A DNA stretch of 64,000 bases from Bradyrhizobium sp. CCBAU 53338. Lineage in GTDB: Bacteria > Pseudomonadota > Alphaproteobacteria > Rhizobiales > Xanthobacteraceae. Below the pieces are notes generated by a model. That model saw nothing but the letters and a program-made list of their open reading frames with translations. It was not told where the DNA came from and searched no databases. Positions 26,015 to 34,119 of the stretch are shown here, piece by piece; positions within the stretch are counted from its first letter, which is position 1, and the number at the start of each line of letters is the position of its first letter. The position numbers were made by a program, and so were the translations under genes. The stretch covers positions 6,669,501 through 6,733,500 of the forward strand of contig NZ_CP030048.1 in NCBI RefSeq assembly GCF_015291665.1, written 5' to 3'.

Positions 26015-26425
26015 CTAGTCTTCTCCTTTGGTCGCACGAACGTCTGATTGATCACCGCCGGCGACCTCGGCAGCAGATCGAAGCTCGAGCGGCTCATCCG
26101 GCTTCGGGCTGAAATGCTCGGCAAACTTGTTGGGAACGCCGTTCCAGGCATCGGCATCGGGTGGCGACTCGCCCTTCTTGACGATGTTCGGCCAAAGACC
26201 AGAATACTTATGGTTTAGACCAAGCCAATGTGAGTTGGCCGGAATATCGCTGTCCGGAAAGATCGCTTCGGCCGGGCACTCCGGCACGCAAACACCGCAG
26301 TCGATGCACTCGTCCGGGTGAATGACAAGCATGTTCTCACCGACGTAAAAGCAGTCGACGGGACAGACCTCGACACAGTCCATGTATTTGCACTTGATGC
26401 AGTTATCAGTGACGACGTGAGTCAT
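26015..26425 (-). CDS. fdxA: 7Fe-type ferredoxin
   Basis: A 136-residue ferredoxin with two cluster-binding segments near the N-terminus, [18 protein letters not shown] and [12 protein letters not shown], the FdxA arrangement for one [3Fe-4S] and one [4Fe-4S]. The C-terminal extension (about 25 acidic residues after [10 protein letters not shown]) is longer than in typical FdxA (about 110 residues). Its role is low-potential electron transfer in the cytoplasm. The NsrR-like operator sits 81 bases upstream of ATG 26425, which suggests induction by NO. Confidence 0.9.
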   Translation of the reverse strand: MTHVVTDNCIKCKYMDCVEVCPVDCFYVGENMLVIHPDECIDCGVCVPECPAEAIFPDSDIPANSHWLGLNHKYSGLWPNIVKKGESPPDADAWNGVPNKFAEHFSPKPDEPLELRSAAEVAGGDQSDVRATKGED

Positions 26426-26505
26426 CGGCCTGCCTCTTGTCGCCTCCCGCGCGCCGCATGGCGTCGAAGGAGCTGTCGTAGATGTTTAAGCGCATCATTC
26501 CCAAA

Positions 26506-26528
26506 AAGCAATATTCAAAATATATCTT
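26506..26528. promoter_or_regulatory. NsrR-type operator upstream of fdxA
   Basis: On the minus strand the site reads AAGATATAT-TTTGA-ATATTGCTT, agreeing with the recalled NsrR consensus at about 18 of 23 positions. The left half-site is identical to the one at 22698. It is centred about 92 bases before the fdxA start. Confidence 0.65.
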
Positions 26529-27262
26529 TCGATTGTGAGGATCGTTTTCAATGGCTACGATGCGTAGCAAAGGGCCCAAGATTCAATGCGGCGTGCTCTT
26601 CACTGACATGTCGGCTACGGTCGACACGGTCGCGAGTTGCTCGGGATATCGGCAGCGGTCCCAATGCCAGCGACCTCCATCGGAACGCCGCTCGGCACAG
26701 CCATCTCTGCGCCCTTAGGTGGGCGGAGTTAGGTCGTACCTCTCGCGTCGTCCGATCGCGCGAAAGGACCTTCGCAAAGGGATGCGATGGGCCGGTGCGG
26801 AGTTCGAAAGCACCTTCCGTTTTGAAGCTGTCCACGTCTTCTGTGGGACAAAGCGCGGTCGCGGTACTGGATCACTTGCTTAATGCAGGTATGCCTTCAT
26901 TGGGGTTAGTCCCCGTAATCGCGCACGAATAGAACTTCCCCGCGACCAACAGATTCGGCCTAACGCGCGTGGTCATACGGGCGTATGGGCATGCGCGCCT
27001 GTCATCTCCACCTCGGCTGTAAACTCGACGGCATAGTCGGCCATCTATTACATAGCCCGGCCGTCCAGATCGTCTGAATGCCGGCTGTGACGCTGTCCCA
27101 AAATTCACTCCGAAGGCGTTCTGAGTTTATCCGGAGCCAGACAGATCGTGCAGCGCAATCGTCAGCGCCTGCGGGACATGGACGCCCGATGGCCCCCCGC
27201 GGAATTGACGCCAATGTCGTCACACCTCGACAGAAGACTGGTGAGCGCCGAGCATACCATTC
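26529..27262. other. 734-base stretch without a convincing gene
   Basis: Several frames are open on both strands, but none has a ribosome site and recognisable protein. A plus-strand frame ending at about 27295 (containing RDMDARWPP and EHTILNEGAHEASQ) looks weakly coding, has no good start, and overlaps the small gene at 27263. This may be decayed sequence. Confidence 0.3.
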
Positions 27263-27421
27263 TCAATGAAGGCGCCCACGAAGCTTCGCAATGATCTGGC
27301 GGAGATCGTCGGCATATTCATCAAGGATCCGAAGCGCCTCGTTCCGCTGCCTACCGTGGGTTCGGCCTGCGGGCTTCGACACGTCCGACTTCGAAGAAGC
27401 TGTCTTTTCCGATCGACTCAT
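27263..27421 (-). CDS. Small charged protein behind a perfect FNR box, 52 residues
   Basis: Reading the minus strand from ATG 27421 gives a Ser/Lys/Arg-rich N-terminus (MSRSEKTASSKSDVSKPAGR) and then an amphipathic helix (ALRILDEYADDLRQIIAKLR). Composition and codon use look like a real gene. No family is known to me, though similar short proteins with this kind of C-terminal helix occur in bradyrhizobia. A perfect FNR/FixK box (27455-27468) is centred 40 bases upstream of the ATG. That places the expected transcript start at the ATG, so translation may be leaderless or begin at the internal GTG 27379. Confidence 0.55.
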   Translation of the reverse strand: MSRSEKTASSKSDVSKPAGRTHGRQRNEALRILDEYADDLRQIIAKLRGRLH

Positions 27422-27454
27422 ACGTCACGCATGATCTATGTCCGAACAGGGGCG

Positions 27455-27468
27455 TTGATCCAAATCAA
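27455..27468. promoter_or_regulatory. Perfect FNR/FixK-type box
   Basis: TTGAT-CCAA-ATCAA is an exact match to the FNR/FixK palindrome. It sits between the end of the SulP gene and the 52-residue gene at 27263-27421. Read leftward it would activate that small gene; read rightward there is no plus-strand gene to drive. Confidence 0.7.
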
Positions 27469-27497
27469 CGGTTCCGGTTCCTCCGAAAGCTGGTCTG

Positions 27498-28778
27498 TTA
27501 TGCGTCTTCCTCCTCTTGGGGACTGCCTGGCCAGGCCAGCAGTGCCGCGAGCGCGCAACCGACCACAATGCCGGAGGTGAGATCCTTCAAGAGCGTGAGG
27601 GCGAATGTCGGGACTAGCACGGCGGCACTCCGCCAATTCTTGACCAGTCGAACAAATTCCTCCTTCTCGGCCATGGACCAGCAGACGACCACCAGCACAC
27701 CCGCGAGTGCTGCAAGCGGGATGTAGCGCGCCAAGGGAGCCGCAACCATCATAAAGAGCAGCAGAAACCCTGCGTGGATCATTCCCGAGAGCGGGCTCCG
27801 CGCACCGGCACGGATGTTCGTAGCGGTCCGCGCGATGGTGCCGGTCACGCTGATGCCTCCGAACATGGCGGAGGCGATGTTTGCGATCCCCTGCGCCATC
27901 AATTCCATGTTGGAACGGTGCTTGCGGCCGGTCATGCTGTCGGCGACCTTGGCCGACAGCAGGCTTTCCACGCCACCGAGCAACGTGAACGAGAAAGCGG
28001 TCGGAAGGATCTGAACGATGAGATCGAGCGAGAAACTCGGCAGGTGCGGAACCGGCAAGCCTTGAGGGATTTCGCCGAAGCGAGTGCCGATGGTCTCAAT
28101 GGGCAGATCAAAAACCAGAGTGGCCGCGGAGGCTACTGCAATCGCGATCAGCATCCCGGGCCAGTTGGGCCGCCACCGACGTAGCGCGAAGATTAGCGTG
28201 GACGTGCCGACGCCGATGCCGAGAGCGGCCCAGCTCATGGTCGGCAGCGCGGACCCGAGCGCGACAAGCTTGGGTACGACCGGACCGGGCTCCTTGGTCG
28301 CCAGTATGAGGCCGAAGAGATCGCGGATTTGGCTTGAGAAGATGGTGCCGGCGATGCCGCAGGTGAAGCCCACCGTGACCGGATGCGGCATATGCCGGAT
28401 CAGCGATCCGAGGCCGAGCGCACCTATCAGGGTTAGCAAGAGGCCGGAGACAAGGACGGTCAGCAGAAGTCCGTCGAGCCCGAACTGAGACACAGTCGCG
28501 GCCACCAGCACGATGAAGGCGCCGGCTGGTCCGCCGATCTGATATCTGCTGCCACCCAGCGCCGAAACGAGACAACCGCCGATGATGGCGGTGAAGAGTC
28601 CGCGCTCGGGCGTGACGCCGGAGGCCACCGCGATGGCCATGGAGAGCGGCAACGCCACGACGGCGACCGTCAGCCCTGCCGTTGCGTCCCGCTGCAGGTC
28701 TGCGAGTCCATAACCTTCGCCAATCGTCGTGAGGAGTTTGGGATGATAGAGGTGGGCAGTAGAGGAACCGTCGGGCAT
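27498..28778 (-). CDS. SulP-family anion transporter lacking the STAS domain
   Basis: A 426-residue membrane protein. It has LQRDATAGLTVAVVALPLSM (the SulP N-terminal signature), QIGGPAGAFIVLVAATVSQF, LLGGVESLLSAKVADSMTGR and MELMAQGIANIASAMFGGIS. About 11-12 helices are present, but the protein stops right after the last helix (GCALAALLAWPG) with no C-terminal STAS domain. ATG 28778 gives the usual N-terminus. The substrate may be sulfate, bicarbonate or another anion. It lies downstream of the DUF2249-DUF59 pair on the same strand, after a 250-base gap. Confidence 0.85.
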   Translation of the reverse strand: MPDGSSTAHLYHPKLLTTIGEGYGLADLQRDATAGLTVAVVALPLSMAIAVASGVTPERGLFTAIIGGCLVSALGGSRYQIGGPAGAFIVLVAATVSQFGLDGLLLTVLVSGLLLTLIGALGLGSLIRHMPHPVTVGFTCGIAGTIFSSQIRDLFGLILATKEPGPVVPKLVALGSALPTMSWAALGIGVGTSTLIFALRRWRPNWPGMLIAIAVASAATLVFDLPIETIGTRFGEIPQGLPVPHLPSFSLDLIVQILPTAFSFTLLGGVESLLSAKVADSMTGRKHRSNMELMAQGIANIASAMFGGISVTGTIARTATNIRAGARSPLSGMIHAGFLLLFMMVAAPLARYIPLAALAGVLVVVCWSMAEKEEFVRLVKNWRSAAVLVPTFALTLLKDLTSGIVVGCALAALLAWPGSPQEEEDA

Positions 28779-29025
28779 TGTCTTAAGAGTGCGTGAGTTT
28801 GACCAGGATCCGAATAGCGCCGCTTGGGTTGGGCCGCACACTGATGCTGATGCGGTGTCATTCTGCGGGGCTATGCGGTGTGGGTCATTGGGTTGGGATC
28901 GTCGCCGCGGCCGATGCAATTCGCGAGTCGGCCGCGACTACGCAAGAGAGGTGTCCATGCGCAACTGTGAAAGTAGCCGAGAGGAACGCCGACGACCTTG
29001 TCGCAGCGCAAATACGTCGCGACGC

Positions 29026-29340
29026 TTAGTGAACTGGCGCGAATCCGAGCGACTCCTTCACCTCCGGCGCTATCATCGACGGCGTCCACGGCGGGTCGAA
29101 TGTCATCGCCACGTCGACCGACCGGACGCCCGGAACCTGCGAGGCGGCATTTGCGACACCTTCCTTGAGGAAACCGGCGGCCGGGCAGCCTTTCGTGGTC
29201 GCCGTCATCAGAATATAGACGTCGTCGTCCACGACGGTGATCTCGTAGACGAATCCAAGGTCGACGATGTTGTGTCCGAGTTCGGGATCGATGACGACGC
29301 GGAGCGCATCCCTTATAGTTGCGATGAAGTCATCCGTCAT
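29026..29340 (-). CDS. DUF59 iron-sulfur assembly protein (PaaD/SufT-like)
   Basis: A 104-residue protein with VIDPELGHNIVDLGFVYEI, the conserved Cys in TTKGCPAAGFL and VAMTFDPPWTPSM. It is complete, with the DPE motif that its paralogue at 24772 lacks. It overlaps the double-DUF2249 gene upstream by ATGA, the same pairing as at 24772-25595. Confidence 0.85.
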   Translation of the reverse strand: MTDDFIATIRDALRVVIDPELGHNIVDLGFVYEITVVDDDVYILMTATTKGCPAAGFLKEGVANAASQVPGVRSVDVAMTFDPPWTPSMIAPEVKESLGFAPVH

Positions 29341-29846
29341 TGCGGTGCCCTCACGGTGAGTTCATAGGTCGTTCCATCAGGCGTGAAGCCGCCGAGCCAG
29401 CGGAAGCCGCGTTTCTCGAGATGCGGAAACAGGAGGAGCGGTTCGCGACGGAGGAGCGCCGACAGCGTTTGACCGGGAGCAAGTTGGTCGGCGGCACCAA
29501 GAATTCGGACCATCGGTTCGGGTGGATCCAGATCGCGGTTGTCGAGTTGGACGACCGGATCAGGCCAGACGTTGGGGACAGCCGCTTGCAGCGATGGCGC
29601 CGCCGACGGCGCGTCGCCAGGCGTAAACAGGATTTCCCACTCGCCGTCATCGAGCGCTCGTTCCGAGTGCGCAAAGCCCTTGTCGCCCAGGACGGCGAAC
29701 AGCGGGGTCGGCTTGAATGTCGCGTAGAGGCGAATGCCCTGGCCTGTCTCAAGCCGTCCCAGCGCCGCCATGATGACCGAAAACGGTTCGCCTCCGGCGC
29801 GAAGAATGGGACGGACGTCGACGTCGATGTAGCTGGTCATGGCCAT
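29337..29846 (-). CDS. Protein with two DUF2249 domains
   Basis: A 169-residue paralogue of the protein at 25068, with the same layout: VDVRPILRAGGEPFSVIMAA, then WEILFTPGD, then QLDNRDLDPPEPMVRILGAA and LEKRGFRWLGGF. ATG 29846 or 29840 is preferred (AAGGAA upstream) over a TTG at 29867 that overlaps the preceding stop. It belongs to a four-gene minus-strand operon headed by nnrS. Confidence 0.75.
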   Translation of the reverse strand: MAMTSYIDVDVRPILRAGGEPFSVIMAALGRLETGQGIRLYATFKPTPLFAVLGDKGFAHSERALDDGEWEILFTPGDAPSAAPSLQAAVPNVWPDPVVQLDNRDLDPPEPMVRILGAADQLAPGQTLSALLRREPLLLFPHLEKRGFRWLGGFTPDGTTYELTVRAPQ

Positions 29847-29863
29847 TGTTCCTTGTTCGTGAG

Positions 29864-31207
29864 TCAAGTCCGGGAGTACAGAAGCCGCGGTGCAATCGTC
29901 CCACTCTGCTGGCGAAGCGGCTCGGCCACATCAGTGAGGCGTCGCGTCCGGATCAGTTCCTGCACGATGCCGATCGTTGCCACTGTCATGGCAAGGGCTG
30001 CGCCGCGGAATATCGATGCTTGGCCGCACAGCAGGGCGGCGGTTCCGATCCAGACGGAGGCGAAGTAGGCCGCGAACCATTTGACAGCTCGCCGTTCGGC
30101 AACCAGGTCCTGCACGCGCGGCGTCGGAGCGCGCCCCATCGCCGGGCCGTAGGCCTCAAGCCAGGTCAGGAAGGCAACAATCTTGTAGAGCTTGGCGAGG
30201 ACAAGGCCGGAAAGCCAACCGAATGCGACCAGGAACACAAAGGCACCAACGTGAGCAGCGAACGAGCCTGTGACCGCGAGGGCAAATCCCAGCAGCGTCG
30301 CGGCGGCGAGGCTCGCAAATCCACAGGCCGCCATCTTCATATTCAGTTCGAGCTGCTGCCGCTTGCGGCGGCGATAGAGCTCGCCGACATCGCGGCCGTA
30401 GAGCGCAAGCGTTGTGAGCCCGAGAGTTCCGGCGAACGCGAGAACAACACTGACGCTCCACTCGGTCGCGATGGCGAGCAGCCCGCCGGCCACGGTCATG
30501 CCGAACGTCGCCGAACCAGCGATGAGGGTCCTTCGGACCCTGCGTCCGTCGATGTCTGGCGACAACATGAACATCGAAAGTAGCCGATAGCTGACGCCCA
30601 TGGCCGTGAGCGTCAGCCAGCCACCAAGCCCTGCGATAGCATGAAGCGGGACGCCGGACGCCAGCAGCGCAGCGAATCCCGGCCCTCCATAACCGGCGAG
30701 CGCCCACGCGAACGTGCTTCCAAGTGCGGCTGTCGCACACAGCGCGCCCAAACCGGCGAGCACGAAGTGAGCAGGACCGACCGGCGTGCGGGCACGCCAG
30801 ACTGTCAGGCCGAGATTTGTGGCGACGAGACCGAAGCCCGCGACGAGCAAGGCCGCGGCGAGTGGAAGCAGCCACAGCCAAGCTGGCAGGCGACCACCCA
30901 GCGCAAGAAACCCGGCGAGGAGGGCGCCGAGTCCTGTCGTGAGCAGTCCCAGGCTCGGAAGCTCCCAACTCTCGGCAAAGAGTGGTTTTGCAACCAATAC
31001 CGGCACAAACTGGAACAGGGCGCCGCACATGGCCAGACTGAGCCAGCCGATGCAGACCATGTGGACCACGACCAGCGTATCCGGCGAGCCGAGGTCCGCG
31101 GCAGGAAAGCCGAAACCGGCCGCCATCAGCGCTTCGGCCGCGATCAGCCAGGCGATCGCGATCGCAAAGTAGCTCATCGTCCATTTCGAGAGGTTGCCGC
31201 CAATCAT
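29864..31207 (-). CDS. Twelve-helix membrane protein related to NnrS / haem-copper oxidase subunit I
   Basis: A 447-residue protein with about 12 hydrophobic segments. Its patterns are VVVHMVCIGWLSLAMCGALF, QFVPVLVAKPL, PLHAIAGLGGWLTLTAMGVS and LAKLYKIVAFLTWLEAYGP. Histidines inside helices suggest haem or metal binding, like NnrS and the oxidase-like proteins often found beside it. No CuB site or HxH haem pair is visible, so it is unlikely to be an oxidase itself. It sits 10 bases downstream of nnrS. The function is inferred to be NO tolerance. Confidence 0.6.
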   Translation of the reverse strand: MIGGNLSKWTMSYFAIAIAWLIAAEALMAAGFGFPAADLGSPDTLVVVHMVCIGWLSLAMCGALFQFVPVLVAKPLFAESWELPSLGLLTTGLGALLAGFLALGGRLPAWLWLLPLAAALLVAGFGLVATNLGLTVWRARTPVGPAHFVLAGLGALCATAALGSTFAWALAGYGGPGFAALLASGVPLHAIAGLGGWLTLTAMGVSYRLLSMFMLSPDIDGRRVRRTLIAGSATFGMTVAGGLLAIATEWSVSVVLAFAGTLGLTTLALYGRDVGELYRRRKRQQLELNMKMAACGFASLAAATLLGFALAVTGSFAAHVGAFVFLVAFGWLSGLVLAKLYKIVAFLTWLEAYGPAMGRAPTPRVQDLVAERRAVKWFAAYFASVWIGTAALLCGQASIFRGAALAMTVATIGIVQELIRTRRLTDVAEPLRQQSGTIAPRLLYSRT

Positions 31208-31217
31208 GATCGCCTCC

Positions 31218-32396
31218 TCAAGCTTTGCGCACCCGGCAGAGCAGCGATGCGTACGCGAGCGCGAAACCGAGAAATGCGACCGTCCAAGCTACGCCGGCAA
31301 CCGGCAGCAGAATATCCGCATGCGCGGGCTCGAGCGCGGCGCAAATGCGTGCGAGCGCCGCTGTCACAACCGCGAGGTAGAGCAACTGGGTCGTGGGCGA
31401 GGCCGCCAGCGCCTGGCCGGTGTGACCGAGCGAGGCACGCGTCATCACCGCGATCGTCATCGTTCCGATCGCGCCGCCGGTCCAGGCGTGCACCCCCGCC
31501 CCCGGCGCGGCGAGATCGAGCGCCGAAAGGGCAGTCAGGAAGTAGCCGACCGGAACGAAGGCATAAGCAACGTGGAGAATTAGGACCAGCCGGTCCGGAA
31601 ACGTCCGCTCGCCCGCCCATCGCGACAGGCGCGCCAGATGCAGCAGGCCAGCAAAACAAAGCGCAGCGGCGACAAGTCCGCCCCTCGGCGCGGTGATCCA
31701 GATCAACAGCGCGAAGACGCCTGCCGCCATCGCCACAGCATCAAACCGCCCGAAAGGAATCGGCATGCGTCCTGGCGATCGCCGCGCGAGCCAGTTGCGG
31801 GTGAAACTCGGCACGATCCGGCCTCCGATGACGCCGATGAGTGTCACGACGAGGGCAATACCCGCGCGCGTCGAATACTCGGCGAGGCCGCTGAGATGTG
31901 CTTCGACGTGAAATGCCACGTTCACGATTGCCAGCAGGCTGACGATGCCGACGACTTTCAGGTTGCCCCACTTCCGGCCTGCTACGATCTCACGCGCCGC
32001 CGCGGCCGCGAGGAGGAGCAAGAACAGGGAATCCAGCATCATAGCCGCTGCCCAGCCGATCTCCGCGGAGAGGCTCACGGCGAGGCGGCCTGCGAGCCAA
32101 GTCGAGAAGAGAACCGTGAGCGGCTTCCCCTGGATGGGCAGACGACCGGTCCAGTTCGGCACCGCCGTCAGCAGGAAACCTGCAATCACGGCGGCGACAT
32201 AGCCAAACAGCATCTCGTGGACGTGCCAGTCCCGAGGAGCAAATGCGGTCGGCAGCGAAATCTCACCCGCGAAGACAGCGAGCCAAAGCGGGATCATCAC
32301 GCCGGCGTGGATTGCACCGAACAGAAAGAACGGCCGGAAGCCGAAGGAGAATAGCGCTAGCCCTCGATAGGCGCGCAGTTTGGCCATGGTTGCCAT
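31218..32396 (-). CDS. nnrS: NnrS family haem-copper membrane protein
   Basis: A 392-residue, 12-helix protein. GLALFSFGFRPFFLFGAIHA, then RDWHVHEMLFGYVAAVIAGF, FLLTAVPNWTGR, GGRIVPSFTRNWL and MTRASLGHTG are the NnrS family signatures with their conserved His residues. NnrS binds haem and copper and protects against NO stress in the cytoplasm. ATG 32396 follows AGGAAC; the longer open frame upstream overlaps the promoter box. It is the first gene of the operon running to 29026. Confidence 0.92.
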   Translation of the reverse strand: MATMAKLRAYRGLALFSFGFRPFFLFGAIHAGVMIPLWLAVFAGEISLPTAFAPRDWHVHEMLFGYVAAVIAGFLLTAVPNWTGRLPIQGKPLTVLFSTWLAGRLAVSLSAEIGWAAAMMLDSLFLLLLAAAAAREIVAGRKWGNLKVVGIVSLLAIVNVAFHVEAHLSGLAEYSTRAGIALVVTLIGVIGGRIVPSFTRNWLARRSPGRMPIPFGRFDAVAMAAGVFALLIWITAPRGGLVAAALCFAGLLHLARLSRWAGERTFPDRLVLILHVAYAFVPVGYFLTALSALDLAAPGAGVHAWTGGAIGTMTIAVMTRASLGHTGQALAASPTTQLLYLAVVTAALARICAALEPAHADILLPVAGVAWTVAFLGFALAYASLLCRVRKA

Positions 32397-32449
32397 GGAC
32401 GGGTTCCTGAGTGTTGTCCCCAGCCTAGGTGGACGTGCCTTGGGTATCT

Positions 32450-32463
32450 TTGTTAGGCCGCAA
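32450..32463. promoter_or_regulatory. Nnr/FNR-type box upstream of nnrS
   Basis: TTG-TTAGGCCG-CAA fits the TTG-N8-CAA pattern of Nnr/FNR-type regulators (minus strand TTGCG-GCCT-AACAA). It is centred 60 bases from the nnrS start. It overlaps a second inverted repeat, CCGCA-AAGAC-TGCGG (32459-32473). The Crp/FNR gene at 32812 is the obvious regulator. The remaining bases between 32397 and 32811 hold no gene. Confidence 0.45.
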
Positions 32464-32811
32464 AGACTGCGGATGTTTCGCAGTGCGATAAGCTCTCGTA
32501 AATAGATCGGAGTACGATATATGAGAGTCTTCGAAAGGTTGCGGGAGCGCGTCCGCGTCACATCATCCGAATCGGAATGTCACGAGCCGGTGATCAGTAG
32601 CTCAGCGACGGTCGAGCGTGTAGAACACCAGCTAAATGAACGAGGCCGCGACGATTGCTGTTCCTTCTCCCCGGCGAATGCAAACTTGGTCCCCTGAGAA
32701 GATCTGCTCGCGCTACCCAACGGACGTCAGTGGTTTTGTCGCTGCCGAGGCGAGTGTTGTGAAGCGTTCTCTCGCGGGGTAGTGTCCGCGGCGTTTCGAG
32801 GAGAGCACGCC

Positions 32812-33534
32812 ATGGCTTCCGTCGACCGCTCGCTGGTCATCAATCTCTCGATGTTCGCGGGCCTGATGCCCGCCGAGCAGGAGGAGTTGCTGCACGAGGC
32901 GCGGTCCGTCCGATATCCGAAGGATTCGGTTGTGTTCGAACAGGGTGCGGAAGCCGACCGCTTCTTCGTGCTGCTGCATGGTCATCTCCGCGTCGAGAAG
33001 GTCACGGCGCAAGGTCAGCAGACGGTCGTCCGCTATGTGTCCGCGGGCGAACTGTTCGGCGTCGCGCAGGCCATGAACCTGTCGCACTATCCCGCGACGG
33101 CGGTCGCGGCCGTCGACAGCATCGCGCTCGCCTGGCCATCCTCATCCTGGGGACGACTGATCGCCAAGTATCCGAGCCTTGCCAGCAGTGCACTGCAGAC
33201 AGTCGGTAGCCGGCTGCATGACACCCAAGCTCGCGTGATCGAGATCTCGAACGAACAGGTCGAACAGCGCGTCGCGCATGCGCTGCTGCGGCTCGCCAAG
33301 CAAGCCGGCCGCAAAGTAGACGCCGGAATCGAGATCGATTTCCCGATCAGCCGCCAGGACATCGCCGAGATGACAGGCACGACGCTGCATACCGTCAGCC
33401 GAATTTTCAGCGGCTGGGAGAGCCGAGGCCTTGTCGAAGGCGGTCGTCAGCGCGTCGTATTGCGCGACCCGCACCGGCTTCACATCCTGGCCGAAGGCCG
33501 CGATGACGACCGACCCACGAGTTCAAGGTCCTGA
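32812..33534 (+). CDS. Crp/FNR-family regulator, NnrR/DNR type
   Basis: A 240-residue regulator. The cyclic-nucleotide-like domain has VVFEQGAEADRFFVLLHGHL and YVSAGELFGVAQAMNLSHYP, and the C-terminal helix-turn-helix is in ISRQDIAEMTGTTLHTVSRI with FSGWESRGLVEGGRQRVVLR. The N-terminal cysteines of an oxygen-sensing FNR are absent, as in NnrR/DNR regulators that sense NO through haem. ATG 32812 has CGAGGAG upstream. It is divergent from nnrS and likely activates nnrS, nos and perhaps the nirK operon. Confidence 0.85.
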   Translation: MASVDRSLVINLSMFAGLMPAEQEELLHEARSVRYPKDSVVFEQGAEADRFFVLLHGHLRVEKVTAQGQQTVVRYVSAGELFGVAQAMNLSHYPATAVAAVDSIALAWPSSSWGRLIAKYPSLASSALQTVGSRLHDTQARVIEISNEQVEQRVAHALLRLAKQAGRKVDAGIEIDFPISRQDIAEMTGTTLHTVSRIFSGWESRGLVEGGRQRVVLRDPHRLHILAEGRDDDRPTSSRS

Positions 33535-33621
33535 TTCGCCGGCCAAGATTACCTGTTGGGTACCAAGATCACAGGTACATCGGTCAAAGGACTGTCCCCT
33601 TCTCCAAAAGTCCGCGACGGA

Positions 33622-33795
33622 TCACTCCTTTTCGTGGCCGAGCAGCTTGTGGGTGCATCGGTTGACGAAGTGCACGCGGCCACAAGACGGGCATTTTACG
33701 ACGGCGAAAGCATCCCGTTCGGCGGGCCGATCCTCATCGATCCACTGCTGGACATATTCGGCAGTCGCCGGACATCGAAACATGATGCTGCTCAT
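33622..33795 (-). CDS. Small zinc-binding-type protein, 57 residues
   Basis: Reading leftward from ATG 33795 gives MSSIMFRCPATAEYVQQWID, then a KCPSCGRVHFVNRC block and a stop at 33622-33624. The pattern of a Cys in FRCP followed by CPSCGRVHFV matches short, conserved hypothetical proteins common in bradyrhizobia (known to me by pattern only). A CxxC with additional Cys/His suggests a zinc ribbon. It lies between the Crp/FNR gene and another zinc-ribbon gene. Confidence 0.7.
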   Translation of the reverse strand: MSSIMFRCPATAEYVQQWIDEDRPAERDAFAVVKCPSCGRVHFVNRCTHKLLGHEKE

Positions 33796-33850
33796 GTCTC
33801 ATCATCCGGCCGCCTCGTGGCTAGACACATGACGCAGATCAACAATTTGC

Positions 33851-34033
33851 CTATTTTTCGGGCACCTTGAGAGAACTTTCGATCCAACCGCGGACGACGA
33901 CAGACTTGAGCGGGTCGACATTCCCGCAATCGACGCAGCTAAAGCTCTCTCGTCCGTCGCCACTGGACGGCACGAGCGTCATTGGCTTGCCACAAGTCGG
34001 GCAAACCTTCGTTCTCGGATCGTGCGTCGTCAT
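33851..34033 (-). CDS. Small zinc-ribbon protein, 60 residues
   Basis: ATG 34033 gives MTTHDPRTKVCPTCGKPMTL followed by a second CxxC in SFSCVDCGN, i.e. a four-Cys zinc ribbon, then a short tail. The role is unknown. It follows the hairpin-rich stretch and lies on the same strand as the 57-residue gene downstream. Confidence 0.7.
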   Translation of the reverse strand: MTTHDPRTKVCPTCGKPMTLVPSSGDGRESFSCVDCGNVDPLKSVVVRGWIESSLKVPEK

Positions 34034-34119
34034 CGGACCTGCCCCAGTCAGACCAGACAAACATAGTGCCGGGTAAGGTCGCTGTTCAAGCTCCTAAGAG
34101 CGGCAGAGGCATCTCCGAT

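Noticed and set aside
26548..26835. Minus-strand frame of 95 codons upstream of the fdxA operator
   Set aside because: No ribosome site, Arg/Ser-rich composition typical of non-coding GC-rich frames, and no recognisable motif.
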